A stretch of DNA of 64,000 nt from Terriglobales bacterium. GTDB taxonomy: Bacteria; Acidobacteriota; Terriglobia; Terriglobales; Acidobacteriaceae. Below are positions 17,209-25,478 of the stretch, piece after piece (the stretch's first letter is position 1; each line of letters opens with the position of its first letter). The stretch lies in the NCBI GenBank assembly GCA_035561515.1, contig DATMXP010000044.1, positions 62,001 to 126,000 on the forward strand, read 5' to 3'. The notes beneath the pieces are model-generated. The model was given only the letters and a program-made list of their open reading frames with translations. It did not search any database and was not told the DNA's origin. The position numbers and the translations under genes were made by a program.

Positions 17209-19146
17209 CTACGACTGCGTCCTGGCAATTGCCTCAGTTCCCGATTCCTCAGGCCAGACATTCAGCTCGTCGTAAATCTCACGCCACTGGTTGTGCACGA
17301 GATACCGCGAACCCAGCGCAAACGAGATCAGTCGCGCCAGCATCATCTCGTGCCGCGCATTCTTGTTGTAATGCTCGTCGATCAACTGCTCGATCGCTTT
17401 GATCTGGAATATTTCAGGTGGGAAGATCCCATCCCGCAATGCCGGTTGCAGGATCTCCGTCACCAACTCGGGCTCTGCCCGGAAATCTTCGTCCACGCGA
17501 CGGAACTCCCTGTCCAGCGCTGGCCTCCGCCGCAATAGGTCATTCGTTTTGTCCCGCAACTTGCGCCCAGCGTAACGTGCCACCAGCTTCGCGTACTCGC
17601 GAGCGAAATTCGGATCGATGGGCTTTCCGCTATTGGTACAGGGCACATCTCGAATCGACGGGTAAGTGGTCGCGATCATCTGCTTGTAGACGCGTTGCTC
17701 CAGGCGGTCCATCGGACGAATCCCAAGCAGAAAATCCACCAGATCGTAGTCAAGATGCGGCGCCCGATTCTCGAACAGATATCGATCCACGCCGGGTGCC
17801 TGCCACGACCCCATCGGCTGCGTATTCTCAAACGCCCACACGTCTGCGATATCAAGCGGATGATCATTCCATACGCGGTTCACGCTTTCATCGAACCGCT
17901 CCACTAACTCACTGAAGGCTCTCTCAAAGCATTGCGGCGTGAACAAGCGCTTTGCCATCGGAAGCTTCGGCGCGATGTGCCGGTTAAAAATCGCGTCGCG
18001 TGCGCCCTGCCTCGTGCGGGCCATGAGCAATTCGCGCCACGTGTGCGAACCGCTGAACTCACCCAGCAACCCTGTAAGGACAATGTCGAAGTGTTGTCGA
18101 AACAGCGGATGGTAATGCAGTGACGTGACGTTGGAAAACGGGATAAGCCCTTCCGTTCTCCAGATCACGCCCGGGGCGTTCTTATACAAATACGCTCCGG
18201 GAGTACTTAGCGCGAAGTGCTGGAATCCCAGTCTCTTCGCCATCATTCCGGCATAGATCACGTCGCGAGATTCCGGCACCCCGAATGTGAACGATGGAAT
18301 CGGCAGATGCCACGGACGAATCGCCGCGGCCACGGAACGGCTGTCGTATCCTCCGCTGAGGAAGATGCCCTTACGCATGTTGCCGCGCATGGCTCGGTCG
18401 ACCGCACGGTCCAGCAATACACCGAATACAGTCGAATTCGTATGCAGGTCGTGGCGAGGAGCCGATTCGTTGTACTTGTATTGCCAGTAAGTGAAAGTGT
18501 TCAGACCCGACTCGTCTACCGTCAGGATTGTGGAAGGTCGAATCCGCTGATGGTCTCGCAGCCACATCCGGTCCGCAAAGTGCACCCCGTAAACGTACTG
18601 CTCCAGGAGTGCGGTTTCGTCATAAGTTGCGGGCGCATCATCGGCAGCCCGGATCGCCTTCACTTCTGTTCCAAACAGGAACTGGCCATTCGCGTACTTG
18701 TAGAACAGCGGTCGATAGCCATACCGGCCCGAAAAGACCGTCAACTTCCGTAGTTCACGGTCGTACAACACGATGATGAACAGTCCCCTGAATTCCAGGA
18801 CAGCGGTATTGCCTCTCTGCATCAGCAATTGCAGACACATCTCCGCCGTCGTGTCCGGCGGAATGGAACTCTGCCATTTATTCCGGTGGGCAATTTTCAA
18901 CTCTTCGGAGTTCGAGACGTCGCCATCCAGCCAGAGCACAAACCGGCGGTCATGGCTGAAAACCGGTTGCGGTCCATTCTCGAAGATGCCGCGGTCCAGC
19001 AACGTAGCGCCGAATCCATCGTCGCACCACGTGTAGCGATCGAACTTCACGCGTCGCACATCGATGCGTTCAGCCTGTCGTTCAACTACGGTTTGTATCT
19101 CGGACTTGCTCTTGGTGAGATCGAAGATCCCGGCTAGGTTCGGCAT
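17209..19146 (-). CDS. Asparagine synthase-related protein lacking the Cys2 nucleophile
   Basis: 645 aa with the two-domain layout of class B asparagine synthetase: an N-terminal Ntn amidotransferase-like domain (1-about 190; GLFIIVLYDRE, RYGYRPLFY, FGTEVKAI) and a synthetase domain whose PP-loop is FLSGGYDSRS (residues 262-271). The normal enzyme starts Met-Cys-Gly; this one starts MPNLAGIFDL with no Cys, so it cannot hydrolyse glutamine by the known route. It may use free ammonia or another amine, or form an amide in a special product, as lasso-peptide cyclases do. No peptide precursor is visible beside it. Confidence 0.8.
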   Translation of the reverse strand: MPNLAGIFDLTKSKSEIQTVVERQAERIDVRRVKFDRYTWCDDGFGATLLDRGIFENGPQPVFSHDRRFVLWLDGDVSNSEELKIAHRNKWQSSIPPDTTAEMCLQLLMQRGNTAVLEFRGLFIIVLYDRELRKLTVFSGRYGYRPLFYKYANGQFLFGTEVKAIRAADDAPATYDETALLEQYVYGVHFADRMWLRDHQRIRPSTILTVDESGLNTFTYWQYKYNESAPRHDLHTNSTVFGVLLDRAVDRAMRGNMRKGIFLSGGYDSRSVAAAIRPWHLPIPSFTFGVPESRDVIYAGMMAKRLGFQHFALSTPGAYLYKNAPGVIWRTEGLIPFSNVTSLHYHPLFRQHFDIVLTGLLGEFSGSHTWRELLMARTRQGARDAIFNRHIAPKLPMAKRLFTPQCFERAFSELVERFDESVNRVWNDHPLDIADVWAFENTQPMGSWQAPGVDRYLFENRAPHLDYDLVDFLLGIRPMDRLEQRVYKQMIATTYPSIRDVPCTNSGKPIDPNFAREYAKLVARYAGRKLRDKTNDLLRRRPALDREFRRVDEDFRAEPELVTEILQPALRDGIFPPEIFQIKAIEQLIDEHYNKNARHEMMLARLISFALGSRYLVHNQWREIYDELNVWPEESGTEAIARTQS

Positions 19147-19355
19147 TGAGTTCTCGTGTTGCGTTCCATTTTTTCATGCCTCATCGCTCGAGGCAGAAAT
19201 TACCGCTTCGGCGATGTTCATCAGCGTGGTGCGGACTTTACCGCATCATATCAACCGGCCCGAATACCCCGACTATTACTCCGGGGCATAGTACTTATAC
19301 CTCCATAATCAGAACTTATAAATACCTGTTCTTCTTATGACCAAATGCCGTTTTA
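19147..19355. other. Divergent promoter region, upstream half
   Basis: A+T-rich between about 19270 and 19350, with no supported gene. It should hold the promoter of the asparagine synthase-like gene (minus). Confidence 0.4.
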
Positions 19356-19391
19356 GTGACACCCTTCACACCGGAAAGTGACTCGAATCAC
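19356..19391 (+). promoter_or_regulatory. Tandem Crp/Fnr-type operator sites
   Basis: Two perfect GTGA-N6-TCAC cores lie at 19356-19369 (spacer CACCCT) and 19378-19391 (spacer CTCGAA). Their starts are exactly 22 bp apart, i.e. two helical turns, so both face the same side of the DNA. They are about 120-155 bp upstream of the first gene of the CoA-transferase/oxidoreductase operon. By family knowledge such sites bind Crp- or Fnr-like dimers; which regulator, and whether it activates, is inference. Confidence 0.5.
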
Positions 19392-19511
19392 GGCTATGTT
19401 TTGCCCTCCGAACGACACTGAGCTGTAACGAAGCCGGGGGAGGAATCCCCTTCCGCGACACGTGTGCGCAGGGGAAGTTTGCCCGGCAAAGATCCTGTGC
19501 GGAGGTGCCCC

Positions 19512-19973
19512 ATGTTGCTCGCGTATCGCCTCGTGCGTCTCATCGAGACCCATGCCGACACCTTGGCGGACGGCGCACTGAAACTGCTCCAGCAGTCCGA
19601 CAAAACGCGCGACTTCGCCAACATGGTACCGGCACAGGATTTCCGCAACGCCGTTTACGAAATCTACACCCATCTTGGTGAGTGGGTGCTGGGCAAATCC
19701 GAAGAAGACGTAGCTCGCCGCTACACCGAGATCGGCCGTCGTCGCGCCTCCCAGGGAGTTCTCCTCAGCCAGTTGAACTGGGCGATCGTGATCGCCCGCG
19801 AGAACCTTTGGGAGTTCCTGAAAGCGGAGGACAGCCTCGAACGTCCCACCGAGGTGTTCGGCGAACTCAGATTGCTGCAAATGCTTGAGACGTTCTTTGA
19901 TCGCGCTATTTTTTACGCGGCCGTCGGTTACGAGCAGTACAAGGCAGCGCATTCGGAAGTGCATGCGGATTGA
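19512..19973 (+). CDS. Small helical protein, possibly RsbRD-N-type regulatory domain
   Basis: 153 aa from the ATG at 19512, which has GGAGGT 5 nt upstream; the frame is open upstream to 19464 without support. It is all-helical with many charged residues (VRLIETHADTLADGAL, VLGKSEEDVARRYTEIGRRR, LLQMLETFFDRAIFYA), resembling the N-terminal domain of RsbT co-antagonist proteins or of some histidine kinases, but no STAS or kinase part follows. It is probably a sensor or partner protein. It lies 19 bp before the CoA-transferase gene, so it is likely the first gene of that operon. Confidence 0.65.
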   Translation: MLLAYRLVRLIETHADTLADGALKLLQQSDKTRDFANMVPAQDFRNAVYEIYTHLGEWVLGKSEEDVARRYTEIGRRRASQGVLLSQLNWAIVIARENLWEFLKAEDSLERPTEVFGELRLLQMLETFFDRAIFYAAVGYEQYKAAHSEVHAD

Positions 19974-19992
19974 ATGAGAGCGGGGGCAAGTC

Positions 19993-21327
19993 GTGTCGAA
20001 TTGGATAGAGGAATACAAACGCAAGTTAATGAAGGCCAGCGACGCCGTGCGTTGCGTCGAGTCCGGCATGCGGGTTTACATCCACGGAGGATGTGCGGAA
20101 CCCGAAACACTCGTCGAGGCCTTGATGGAGCGTGCTCCCTTCGTCCGCGACGTCGAAATTGTCCACATGCTCACCTTCGGCACCGCCCCGTACGTGACGC
20201 CCGAAATGGTCGGCCATTTCCGCCACAATGCAATGTTTATCGGCGGAAACGTGCGCGATGCCGTCAATGAAGGCCGTGCCGATTACACGCCCGTCTATCT
20301 CAGCGAAATCGAAGGACTCTTCGAAAACGGTGAACTCCCTCTCGATGTCGCCCTCATCGAAGTCTCGCCGCCCGATTCGCACGGATACTGCTCACTTGGC
20401 ATCGGCGTGGACACCACCATGACCGCCACTCGCCTCGCCAGGTTCGTCGTAGCCCAGGTCAACGACCAGATGCCGCGTACCTATGGCGACAGCTTCATCC
20501 ATGTCAGCAAGATCTCGGCCTTTGTCGAAAGTTCGCGGCCGCTCTGCGAAATGCCGAAGGAAGAACCATCCGAGTTGCAGCGCGCGATCGCCAGGAATGT
20601 GGCTAGCCTCATCGAAGACGGTGCCACCCTCCAGATGGGTATCGGCGGAATCCCCAGCGCGGTTCTTCCTTACCTCATGGACCGCAAGGATCTCGGCATT
20701 CACAGCGAGTTGGTCGGCGATAACGTGATCCCGTTGATCGAAGCTGGTGTCATCACCGGACGCGTGAAGAGCCTGCTTCCCCGGAAGATCGTCCTCGGTT
20801 TCGTCCTCGGCACGCGAGAGATGTTCGAGTACGTGGACAACAACCCCATCTTCGAGTTTCGCACTACCTCGTTCTGCAATGATCCGGCGCTCATCGCCCG
20901 GAACGACAAGATGGTCGCCATTAACTCGGCGCTCCAGATCGATCTCACCGGCCAGGTATGCTCCGACTCCATCGGTAACAAGTTCTACAGCGGCATCGGC
21001 GGGCAGGTCGACTTCCTCCGTGGAGCCTCCCGTTCCAAGGGTGGCAAGCCGATCATCGCGATCTCATCCACTGCGAAGCACGACACCGTTTCACGCATTG
21101 TCCCCATGCTGAATCCCGGAGCGGGTGTGGTGACCTCCCGCGGGCTTATTCGTTATGTCGTCACCGAATACGGCGTCGCGTACCTGCATGGCAAGAACAT
21201 CCGTCAGCGCGCCGAAGCTCTGATTTCAATTGCTCATCCCAAGTTTCGAAATGAACTGTACGAGTACTGCGAGCGCACCGGTTGGTGTCAGCGTCAAACC
21301 GCCGACACGCTCGCCGTCGCGAGGTGA
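19993..21327 (+). CDS. Acetyl-CoA hydrolase/transferase family protein (4-hydroxybutyrate CoA-transferase type)
   Basis: 444 aa from a GTG start with GGGGG upstream. Family features are LQMGIGGIPSAVL, LGIHSELVGDNVI, the GIGGQVDFLRGA segment and the C-terminal VVTEYGVAYLHGKNIRQRAE. Members move CoA between acyl groups or release it from acyl-CoA. The next genes encode an enzyme producing acyl-CoA from 2-oxoacids, so this protein probably passes that CoA to acetate or another acid, allowing ATP gain or acid excretion. The substrate is inferred from context only. Confidence 0.9.
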   Translation: MSNWIEEYKRKLMKASDAVRCVESGMRVYIHGGCAEPETLVEALMERAPFVRDVEIVHMLTFGTAPYVTPEMVGHFRHNAMFIGGNVRDAVNEGRADYTPVYLSEIEGLFENGELPLDVALIEVSPPDSHGYCSLGIGVDTTMTATRLARFVVAQVNDQMPRTYGDSFIHVSKISAFVESSRPLCEMPKEEPSELQRAIARNVASLIEDGATLQMGIGGIPSAVLPYLMDRKDLGIHSELVGDNVIPLIEAGVITGRVKSLLPRKIVLGFVLGTREMFEYVDNNPIFEFRTTSFCNDPALIARNDKMVAINSALQIDLTGQVCSDSIGNKFYSGIGGQVDFLRGASRSKGGKPIIAISSTAKHDTVSRIVPMLNPGAGVVTSRGLIRYVVTEYGVAYLHGKNIRQRAEALISIAHPKFRNELYEYCERTGWCQRQTADTLAVAR

Positions 21328-21330
21328 AGA

Positions 21331-21591
21331 ATGGCAGTAAAAGGTAGCGTAACCATTAACACCGACGAGTGTAAGGGCTGCGGACTTTGTGTGGAGTCTT
21401 GCCCACCGAAGAAGCTCCACCTCGCGGAAGGTCTCAACCAGTACGGCATTCACCCCGCTGTGTATGCCGGAGAAGGCTGCACCGGATGCGGCATCTGCTT
21501 CTACTGCTGTCCGGAGCCGGGCGCGATAACCGTTTATCGCGAACAGGCCGTCAAAAAAGCCCCGGAGGTCGACTATGCGACAGTTGTGTAA
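21331..21591 (+). CDS. 2-oxoacid:acceptor oxidoreductase, ferredoxin-like delta subunit
   Basis: 86 aa with two 4Fe-4S motifs: CKGCGLCVESCPP and CTGCGICFYCCPE, both complete in four Cys. Such subunits carry electrons from the thiamine-diphosphate centre to external ferredoxin. The start is 3 bp past the CoA-transferase stop, and the end overlaps the alpha-subunit start by 17 bp. Confidence 0.93.
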   Translation: MAVKGSVTINTDECKGCGLCVESCPPKKLHLAEGLNQYGIHPAVYAGEGCTGCGICFYCCPEPGAITVYREQAVKKAPEVDYATVV

Positions 21592-22627
21592 GGGCAATGT
21601 CGCCATCGTGAAAGGCGCCGTCCTCGCCGGATGTCGCGCTTACTATGGATATCCCATTACGCCGGCCAGCGAAATCGCTGAATACGCGGCGCTTTATTTG
21701 CCGCAGGTTGGCGGCACATTCGTGCAGGCAGAATCGGAAGTTGCTGCCATCAACATGGTGTACGGCGCTGCCGCTGCCGGCGAGCGCGTAATGACCGCTT
21801 CTTCCGGACCGGGCATGAGCCTTATGCAGGAAGGCATGTCGTACATCGCCGGTGCCGAACTGCCCTGCGTCGTCGTTGACGTCGTGCGTGGCGGGCCCGG
21901 TCTCGGCAACATCGCCCCCGAACAAAGCGACTACTCCTGCATCGTGAAGGGTGGAGGCCACGGGAACTATAAAAATCTTGTTCTGGCGCCCGCTTCCGTT
22001 CAGGAGATGGCGGACCTCACGATGCTCGCTTTCGAGCTTGCCGACCGTTATCGCAACCCGGCCGTCATTCTCACCGACGGATTCGTGGGCCAGATGATGG
22101 AGACCATTGGACTCGAAGTCAGCGAGCACGAAGTGCCTTCGAAGCCTTGGGCCGTAATGGGCACACCGGAAACGCGCAAGAACCTGGTTTCGTCCATCTA
22201 CCTCGAACCTGATGAGTTGGAAGCTCACATCCGTAAGCTCGAAGCCAAGTATCGCCTGGCCGAGCAACTCGAGCAGCGCTTCGAAACCTACATGGCCGAA
22301 GACGCCGAGATCCTGCTCGTCGGCTATGGCATCGTTTCGCGCGTGTTGCGTTCCACCGTGGAACAGGCTCGAGCTCAGGGCCTGCGCGTCGGACTTTTCC
22401 GCCCGATCTCGTTGTGGCCGTTCCCGTCGAAACCGCTGGCCGAGTACGCTTCGCGTTGCCGCTTTGTTCAGGTCGTCGAAATGTCGACCGGACAGATGCT
22501 GGAAGACGTGAAGCTGGCCATCAATGGCCGCACGCCCATTGAGTTCTACAACCGTGTCGGTGGCAATGTCCCGACCGCGGAAGAGATCCACACACAACTG
22601 CTGGCGCATGAAGCGGCTCACGTATAG
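21575..22627 (+). CDS. 2-oxoacid:acceptor oxidoreductase, alpha subunit (VorB-like)
   Basis: 350 aa. The N-terminal pyrimidine-binding domain is shown by RAYYGYPITPASEIAEY, then FVQAESEVAAINMVYGAAAAG and TASSGPGMSLM, all typical of 2-ketoacid ferredoxin oxidoreductase alpha subunits. The C-terminal domain II (GYGIVSRVLRSTVEQARAQG, GLFRPISLWPFP) is complete. It decarboxylates 2-oxoacids, most like the branched-chain (2-oxoisovalerate) or 2-oxoglutarate type, to acyl-CoA with reduction of ferredoxin. The exact substrate is not clear from sequence. Confidence 0.92.
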   Translation: MRQLCKGNVAIVKGAVLAGCRAYYGYPITPASEIAEYAALYLPQVGGTFVQAESEVAAINMVYGAAAAGERVMTASSGPGMSLMQEGMSYIAGAELPCVVVDVVRGGPGLGNIAPEQSDYSCIVKGGGHGNYKNLVLAPASVQEMADLTMLAFELADRYRNPAVILTDGFVGQMMETIGLEVSEHEVPSKPWAVMGTPETRKNLVSSIYLEPDELEAHIRKLEAKYRLAEQLEQRFETYMAEDAEILLVGYGIVSRVLRSTVEQARAQGLRVGLFRPISLWPFPSKPLAEYASRCRFVQVVEMSTGQMLEDVKLAINGRTPIEFYNRVGGNVPTAEEIHTQLLAHEAAHV

Positions 22628-22650
22628 CCGTCGCGAAAAGGGAGGCAGCT

Positions 22651-24099
22651 TTGTCGGAATTTCAGATTACTCACAGTAAATCGCCGCTCTTTTACGATCA
22701 TTACGAGCGGAAGGCGGAACTTCAACACCAGACGCACTATTGTCCCGGTTGCGGCCACGGTATCGCCCATAAACTGATCGGCGAGGCGTTGCAGGAGCTC
22801 GGCGTTCAGGACGACACCATCTTCGTCAGTCCGGTCGGCTGCTCTGTTTTCGCCTACTACTACTTCGATACCGGCAACGTGCAGGCCGCTCACGGCCGCG
22901 CCCCCGCGGTCGCAACCGCCATCAAGCGTGCGCACCCGGACAAGATGGTCATCAGCTATCAGGGCGATGGCGACCTTGCCGCCATCGGTACCGCTGAGAT
23001 CATTCATGCCGCAAATCGCGGTGAGAACATCACCGTCTTCTTCGTGAACAACAATATCTACGGCATGACTGGCGGCCAACTCGCGCCCACCACAATGGTC
23101 GGCGAGAAGAGCACCACCAGTCCATGGGGACGCCGTCCCGGCAACGAAGGCTTCCCTATCCATGTCGCTGAATTGCTGTCTACGCTCGAAGCTCCCGTCT
23201 ACATCGAGCGCGTGGCGCTGAACGACCCCAAGAACATCATGAAGGCCCGCAAAGCAATCCGGAAAGCACTTGAGCTTCAAAAGAACAAAGCCGGATTCTC
23301 GCTGGTCGAAATCCTCTCGCCCTGTCCCACTATCTGGAAGAAAGATCCAGTCGTCGCTCGCAATTGGATCACCGAAAAGATGATTCCGCAGTTCCCTCTG
23401 AACACCTTCCGCGACAGGAAGGCGGACATCCCTGTCATCCCCGTGCCGCAGCGCCCGATCGCCGAGGCCATCGAGATCGCGGATGATGGCGTCAAGGCAC
23501 CACGCGCAAAACATAAGACCCGTGACGTGAAGATCAAGTGCGCTGGGTTCGGCGGGCAAGGCGTACTTACACTCGGGATCCTCCTCGCCGAGATGGGAAT
23601 GCGCGAAGACCTCGAAGTTTCGTGGCTGCCTTCGTATGGTCCGGAAATGCGCAGCGGCAGCGCCCACTGTCATGTGTGCCTGTCACACGAGCGCATTGGA
23701 TCTCCGCTCATCTCCTCACCCGATGTGCTCGTGGCGATGAACGAAATCTCTCTGCGCAAATTCGCTCCACAAGTCGCAGCAGGTGGAACGATTCTCTACA
23801 ACCGCGACTCGTTGCCACCAGACTTCTCTGCTCCGCAGGCTCGCATTATCTGCATTCCTGCCTCGGAGATTGCGGACAAACTTGGCAGCGCCAAGGTGCA
23901 GAACGTCGTAATGCTCGGAGCTCTGCTCGAGGAAACCGAGTGTCTGCCCTTGGATATGGCGGAAGCTGTACTCAACTCCACCGTGAAACGCAAAGAGTTC
24001 ATGGAAATGAACCGGAAGGCCCTTGCTGCGGGCCGCCAATTCATTGACGACCAGGTTCGCGTCGGTGCCGTTTCGCAACCCGACGGGTTCGCCTACTAA
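22651..24099 (+). CDS. 2-oxoacid:acceptor oxidoreductase, fused beta-gamma subunit
   Basis: 482 aa from a TTG start preceded by GGGAGG. Residues about 20-270 are the beta (thiamine-diphosphate) subunit with CPGCGHGIAHKLIGEAL, VSPVGCSVFAYYYF, YQGDGDLAAIGTAE and the metal/cofactor Asn in NNNIYGMTGGQ. After a linker (about 270-290), residues about 293-482 are the gamma subunit: KCAGFGGQGVLTLGILLAE, WLPSYGPEMRSGSAHC. Both are usually separate proteins. With the preceding delta and alpha subunits it forms a full ferredoxin-dependent oxidoreductase, an oxygen-sensitive type of enzyme. Confidence 0.92.
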   Translation: MSEFQITHSKSPLFYDHYERKAELQHQTHYCPGCGHGIAHKLIGEALQELGVQDDTIFVSPVGCSVFAYYYFDTGNVQAAHGRAPAVATAIKRAHPDKMVISYQGDGDLAAIGTAEIIHAANRGENITVFFVNNNIYGMTGGQLAPTTMVGEKSTTSPWGRRPGNEGFPIHVAELLSTLEAPVYIERVALNDPKNIMKARKAIRKALELQKNKAGFSLVEILSPCPTIWKKDPVVARNWITEKMIPQFPLNTFRDRKADIPVIPVPQRPIAEAIEIADDGVKAPRAKHKTRDVKIKCAGFGGQGVLTLGILLAEMGMREDLEVSWLPSYGPEMRSGSAHCHVCLSHERIGSPLISSPDVLVAMNEISLRKFAPQVAAGGTILYNRDSLPPDFSAPQARIICIPASEIADKLGSAKVQNVVMLGALLEETECLPLDMAEAVLNSTVKRKEFMEMNRKALAAGRQFIDDQVRVGAVSQPDGFAY

Positions 24100-24117
24100 C
24101 AAAACTGATATTCACTG

Positions 24118-24144
24118 AGCCCTCGCCAATGCGAGGGCTTTTTC
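24118..24144 (+). terminator. Terminator of the oxidoreductase operon
   Basis: AGCCCTCGC-CAAT-GCGAGGGCT followed by TTTTC, 18 bp past the fused subunit stop. Confidence 0.9.
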
Positions 24145-24319
24145 TACGTAACTGTTCCGGTCCGCAAAGCGGTCTTCGGCAACTTGCCCCACGAACACGA
24201 GTGCAAGCAGCAGCGGAAGCCAACACTCCTCCCGGCTGCTTGCGCATTTCGGTCAGGCGCACGCCACCTATTCCTGTAGCTAACCGTCCTACAAGTAACC
24301 CCAAAAAAGAGGAGTGACT

Positions 24320-24808
24320 ATGGAACGCAACAATGGACTCATGTTGCTGGCCGGACTGGCTATTGGCGCGGGAGCGATGGCGCTGATTGATCCCGGCCGC
24401 GGAGCACGACGCCGATCATGGCTCAGAGACAAACTCTCCCGCGGTGCACACAGCTCCAACCGGCAGATCGACAAAAAGGCACGGCATATTCGGAACGAGG
24501 CTTTCGGAGCAATCTCCGAAAGGAAGGCTCGTTTATTCAACCGGCACGTTCCCGACGAAATTCTCGAAGAACGCGTGAAAGCGCAGATCGGTCACGTGCT
24601 TTCGCATTGCAGTGTTGACGTCCGTGCGCACGGTGGGCACGTAACCATTGAAGGTCCGGTGCTGCGCGGAGAGCGGCAGAAGATCGCAGACCGATTGGAT
24701 GTTACCAGGGGAGTTCGCAGCTACGATCTGTTCGTTCGCGAGCACGACAGCGACGAAGGTCTTCCGAGCTTGCAGGGAGCCTCGCGCTTTCAGAGGAGAG
24801 CTGGATAG
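24320..24808 (+). CDS. Small protein with N-terminal membrane segment and BON-like domain
   Basis: About 162 aa from the ATG at 24320, with GAGGAG 5 nt upstream (the in-frame GTG at 24314 lies within that site). Residues about 5-24 are hydrophobic (GLMLLAGLAIGAGAMALI), followed by an Arg/Lys-rich stretch (DPGRGARRRSWLRDKL). The middle (DEILEERVKAQIGHVLSHCS, GHVTIEGPVLRGERQ) resembles a BON domain, which binds membrane lipids or links envelope proteins. It is probably an envelope-associated stress-type protein; the function is not established. Confidence 0.72.
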   Translation: MERNNGLMLLAGLAIGAGAMALIDPGRGARRRSWLRDKLSRGAHSSNRQIDKKARHIRNEAFGAISERKARLFNRHVPDEILEERVKAQIGHVLSHCSVDVRAHGGHVTIEGPVLRGERQKIADRLDVTRGVRSYDLFVREHDSDEGLPSLQGASRFQRRAG

Positions 24809-24816
24809 AAACCATA

Positions 24817-24837
24817 CCGGGCGGGCCTTGTGCTCGC
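24817..24837. terminator. Hairpin between converging genes
   Basis: GGGCGGGC-CTTGT-GCTCGCCC, one mismatch, between the BON-like gene and the opposing gene. No long U-tract. Confidence 0.5.
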
Positions 24838-24838
24838 C

Positions 24839-25372
24839 CTACTTCTTCGCCATCTTCTCGGCTTGCTTCTTGGTCGTGGAGCGGATCGCTTCTGCTTCAA
24901 TGTAGATTCCCTGCTCCCGGAGTGCCTTAATCTCAGCCTTGTCCAGTTTCCATTTCTTCTTCATTTCGTAGGTACTCGGGACGCGGCGAATCGTAGCGCT
25001 GATGTCTACCGTTTCATCCTCTGCCAACGCTGGCTTGCTGCCCAAGGCCACCACGAGTAGCCGGTTCCCGCGGGGACCAGCCGCGTAGTACACATTGTCC
25101 GTGGGACCCGCCTCAAGCTTCACGTCGTTCAGGTACACGATGTAGTTCGCGATCTGATCCGGCTCGTAATCGTTCAACAGCGACCCGAGTTGCGAAGGCG
25201 TGTTGATCGCACGTGCCGTGACCTTCGAATCCTCCATGGTCTTCTTGATCAGCAAGTAGCCTGAATAAAACGCAACGACGGAAAGCACCAGGAACACCGC
25301 CGCGGCGATCGCCAGTGCCTTGCGGCTGCGCAGGTACTCGTACCGCCACTGCTGAATCCGCGATAAGTCCAT
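24839..25372 (-). CDS. Single-pass membrane protein of unknown function
   Basis: 177 aa. A short cytoplasmic N-terminus (MDLSRIQQWRYEYLRSRKAL) and one transmembrane helix (about 20-43, AIAAAVFLVLSVVAFYSGYL) lead to an extracytoplasmic region and a Lys-rich C-terminus (STTKKQAEKMAKK). No family is recognised. Its neighbour upstream is the bipolar acidic/basic protein, read in the same direction from its own promoter after a hairpin. Confidence 0.65.
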   Translation of the reverse strand: MDLSRIQQWRYEYLRSRKALAIAAAVFLVLSVVAFYSGYLLIKKTMEDSKVTARAINTPSQLGSLLNDYEPDQIANYIVYLNDVKLEAGPTDNVYYAAGPRGNRLLVVALGSKPALAEDETVDISATIRRVPSTYEMKKKWKLDKAEIKALREQGIYIEAEAIRSTTKKQAEKMAKK

Positions 25373-25429
25373 GTGGGGTTGGATGCGGGTTCGTAAGTTT
25401 GCGGAGCTGCTGAAGCTTACTGCAAAGAA

Positions 25430-25458
25430 AAGGCCGCGGTCCTCCCGCGGCCTTTCGG
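25430..25458. terminator. Strong hairpin, probable terminator of the Lys/Ala-rich protein gene
   Basis: AAGGCCGCGG-TCCTC-CCGCGGCCTT, a perfect 10-bp stem flanked by A-runs on the left, giving a U-rich tail (TTTTCTTTGC) on the minus strand, about 20 bp beyond the stop of the gene starting at 25964. Confidence 0.75.
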
Positions 25459-25478
25459 CTTCCGACTTTCAGTACTGC

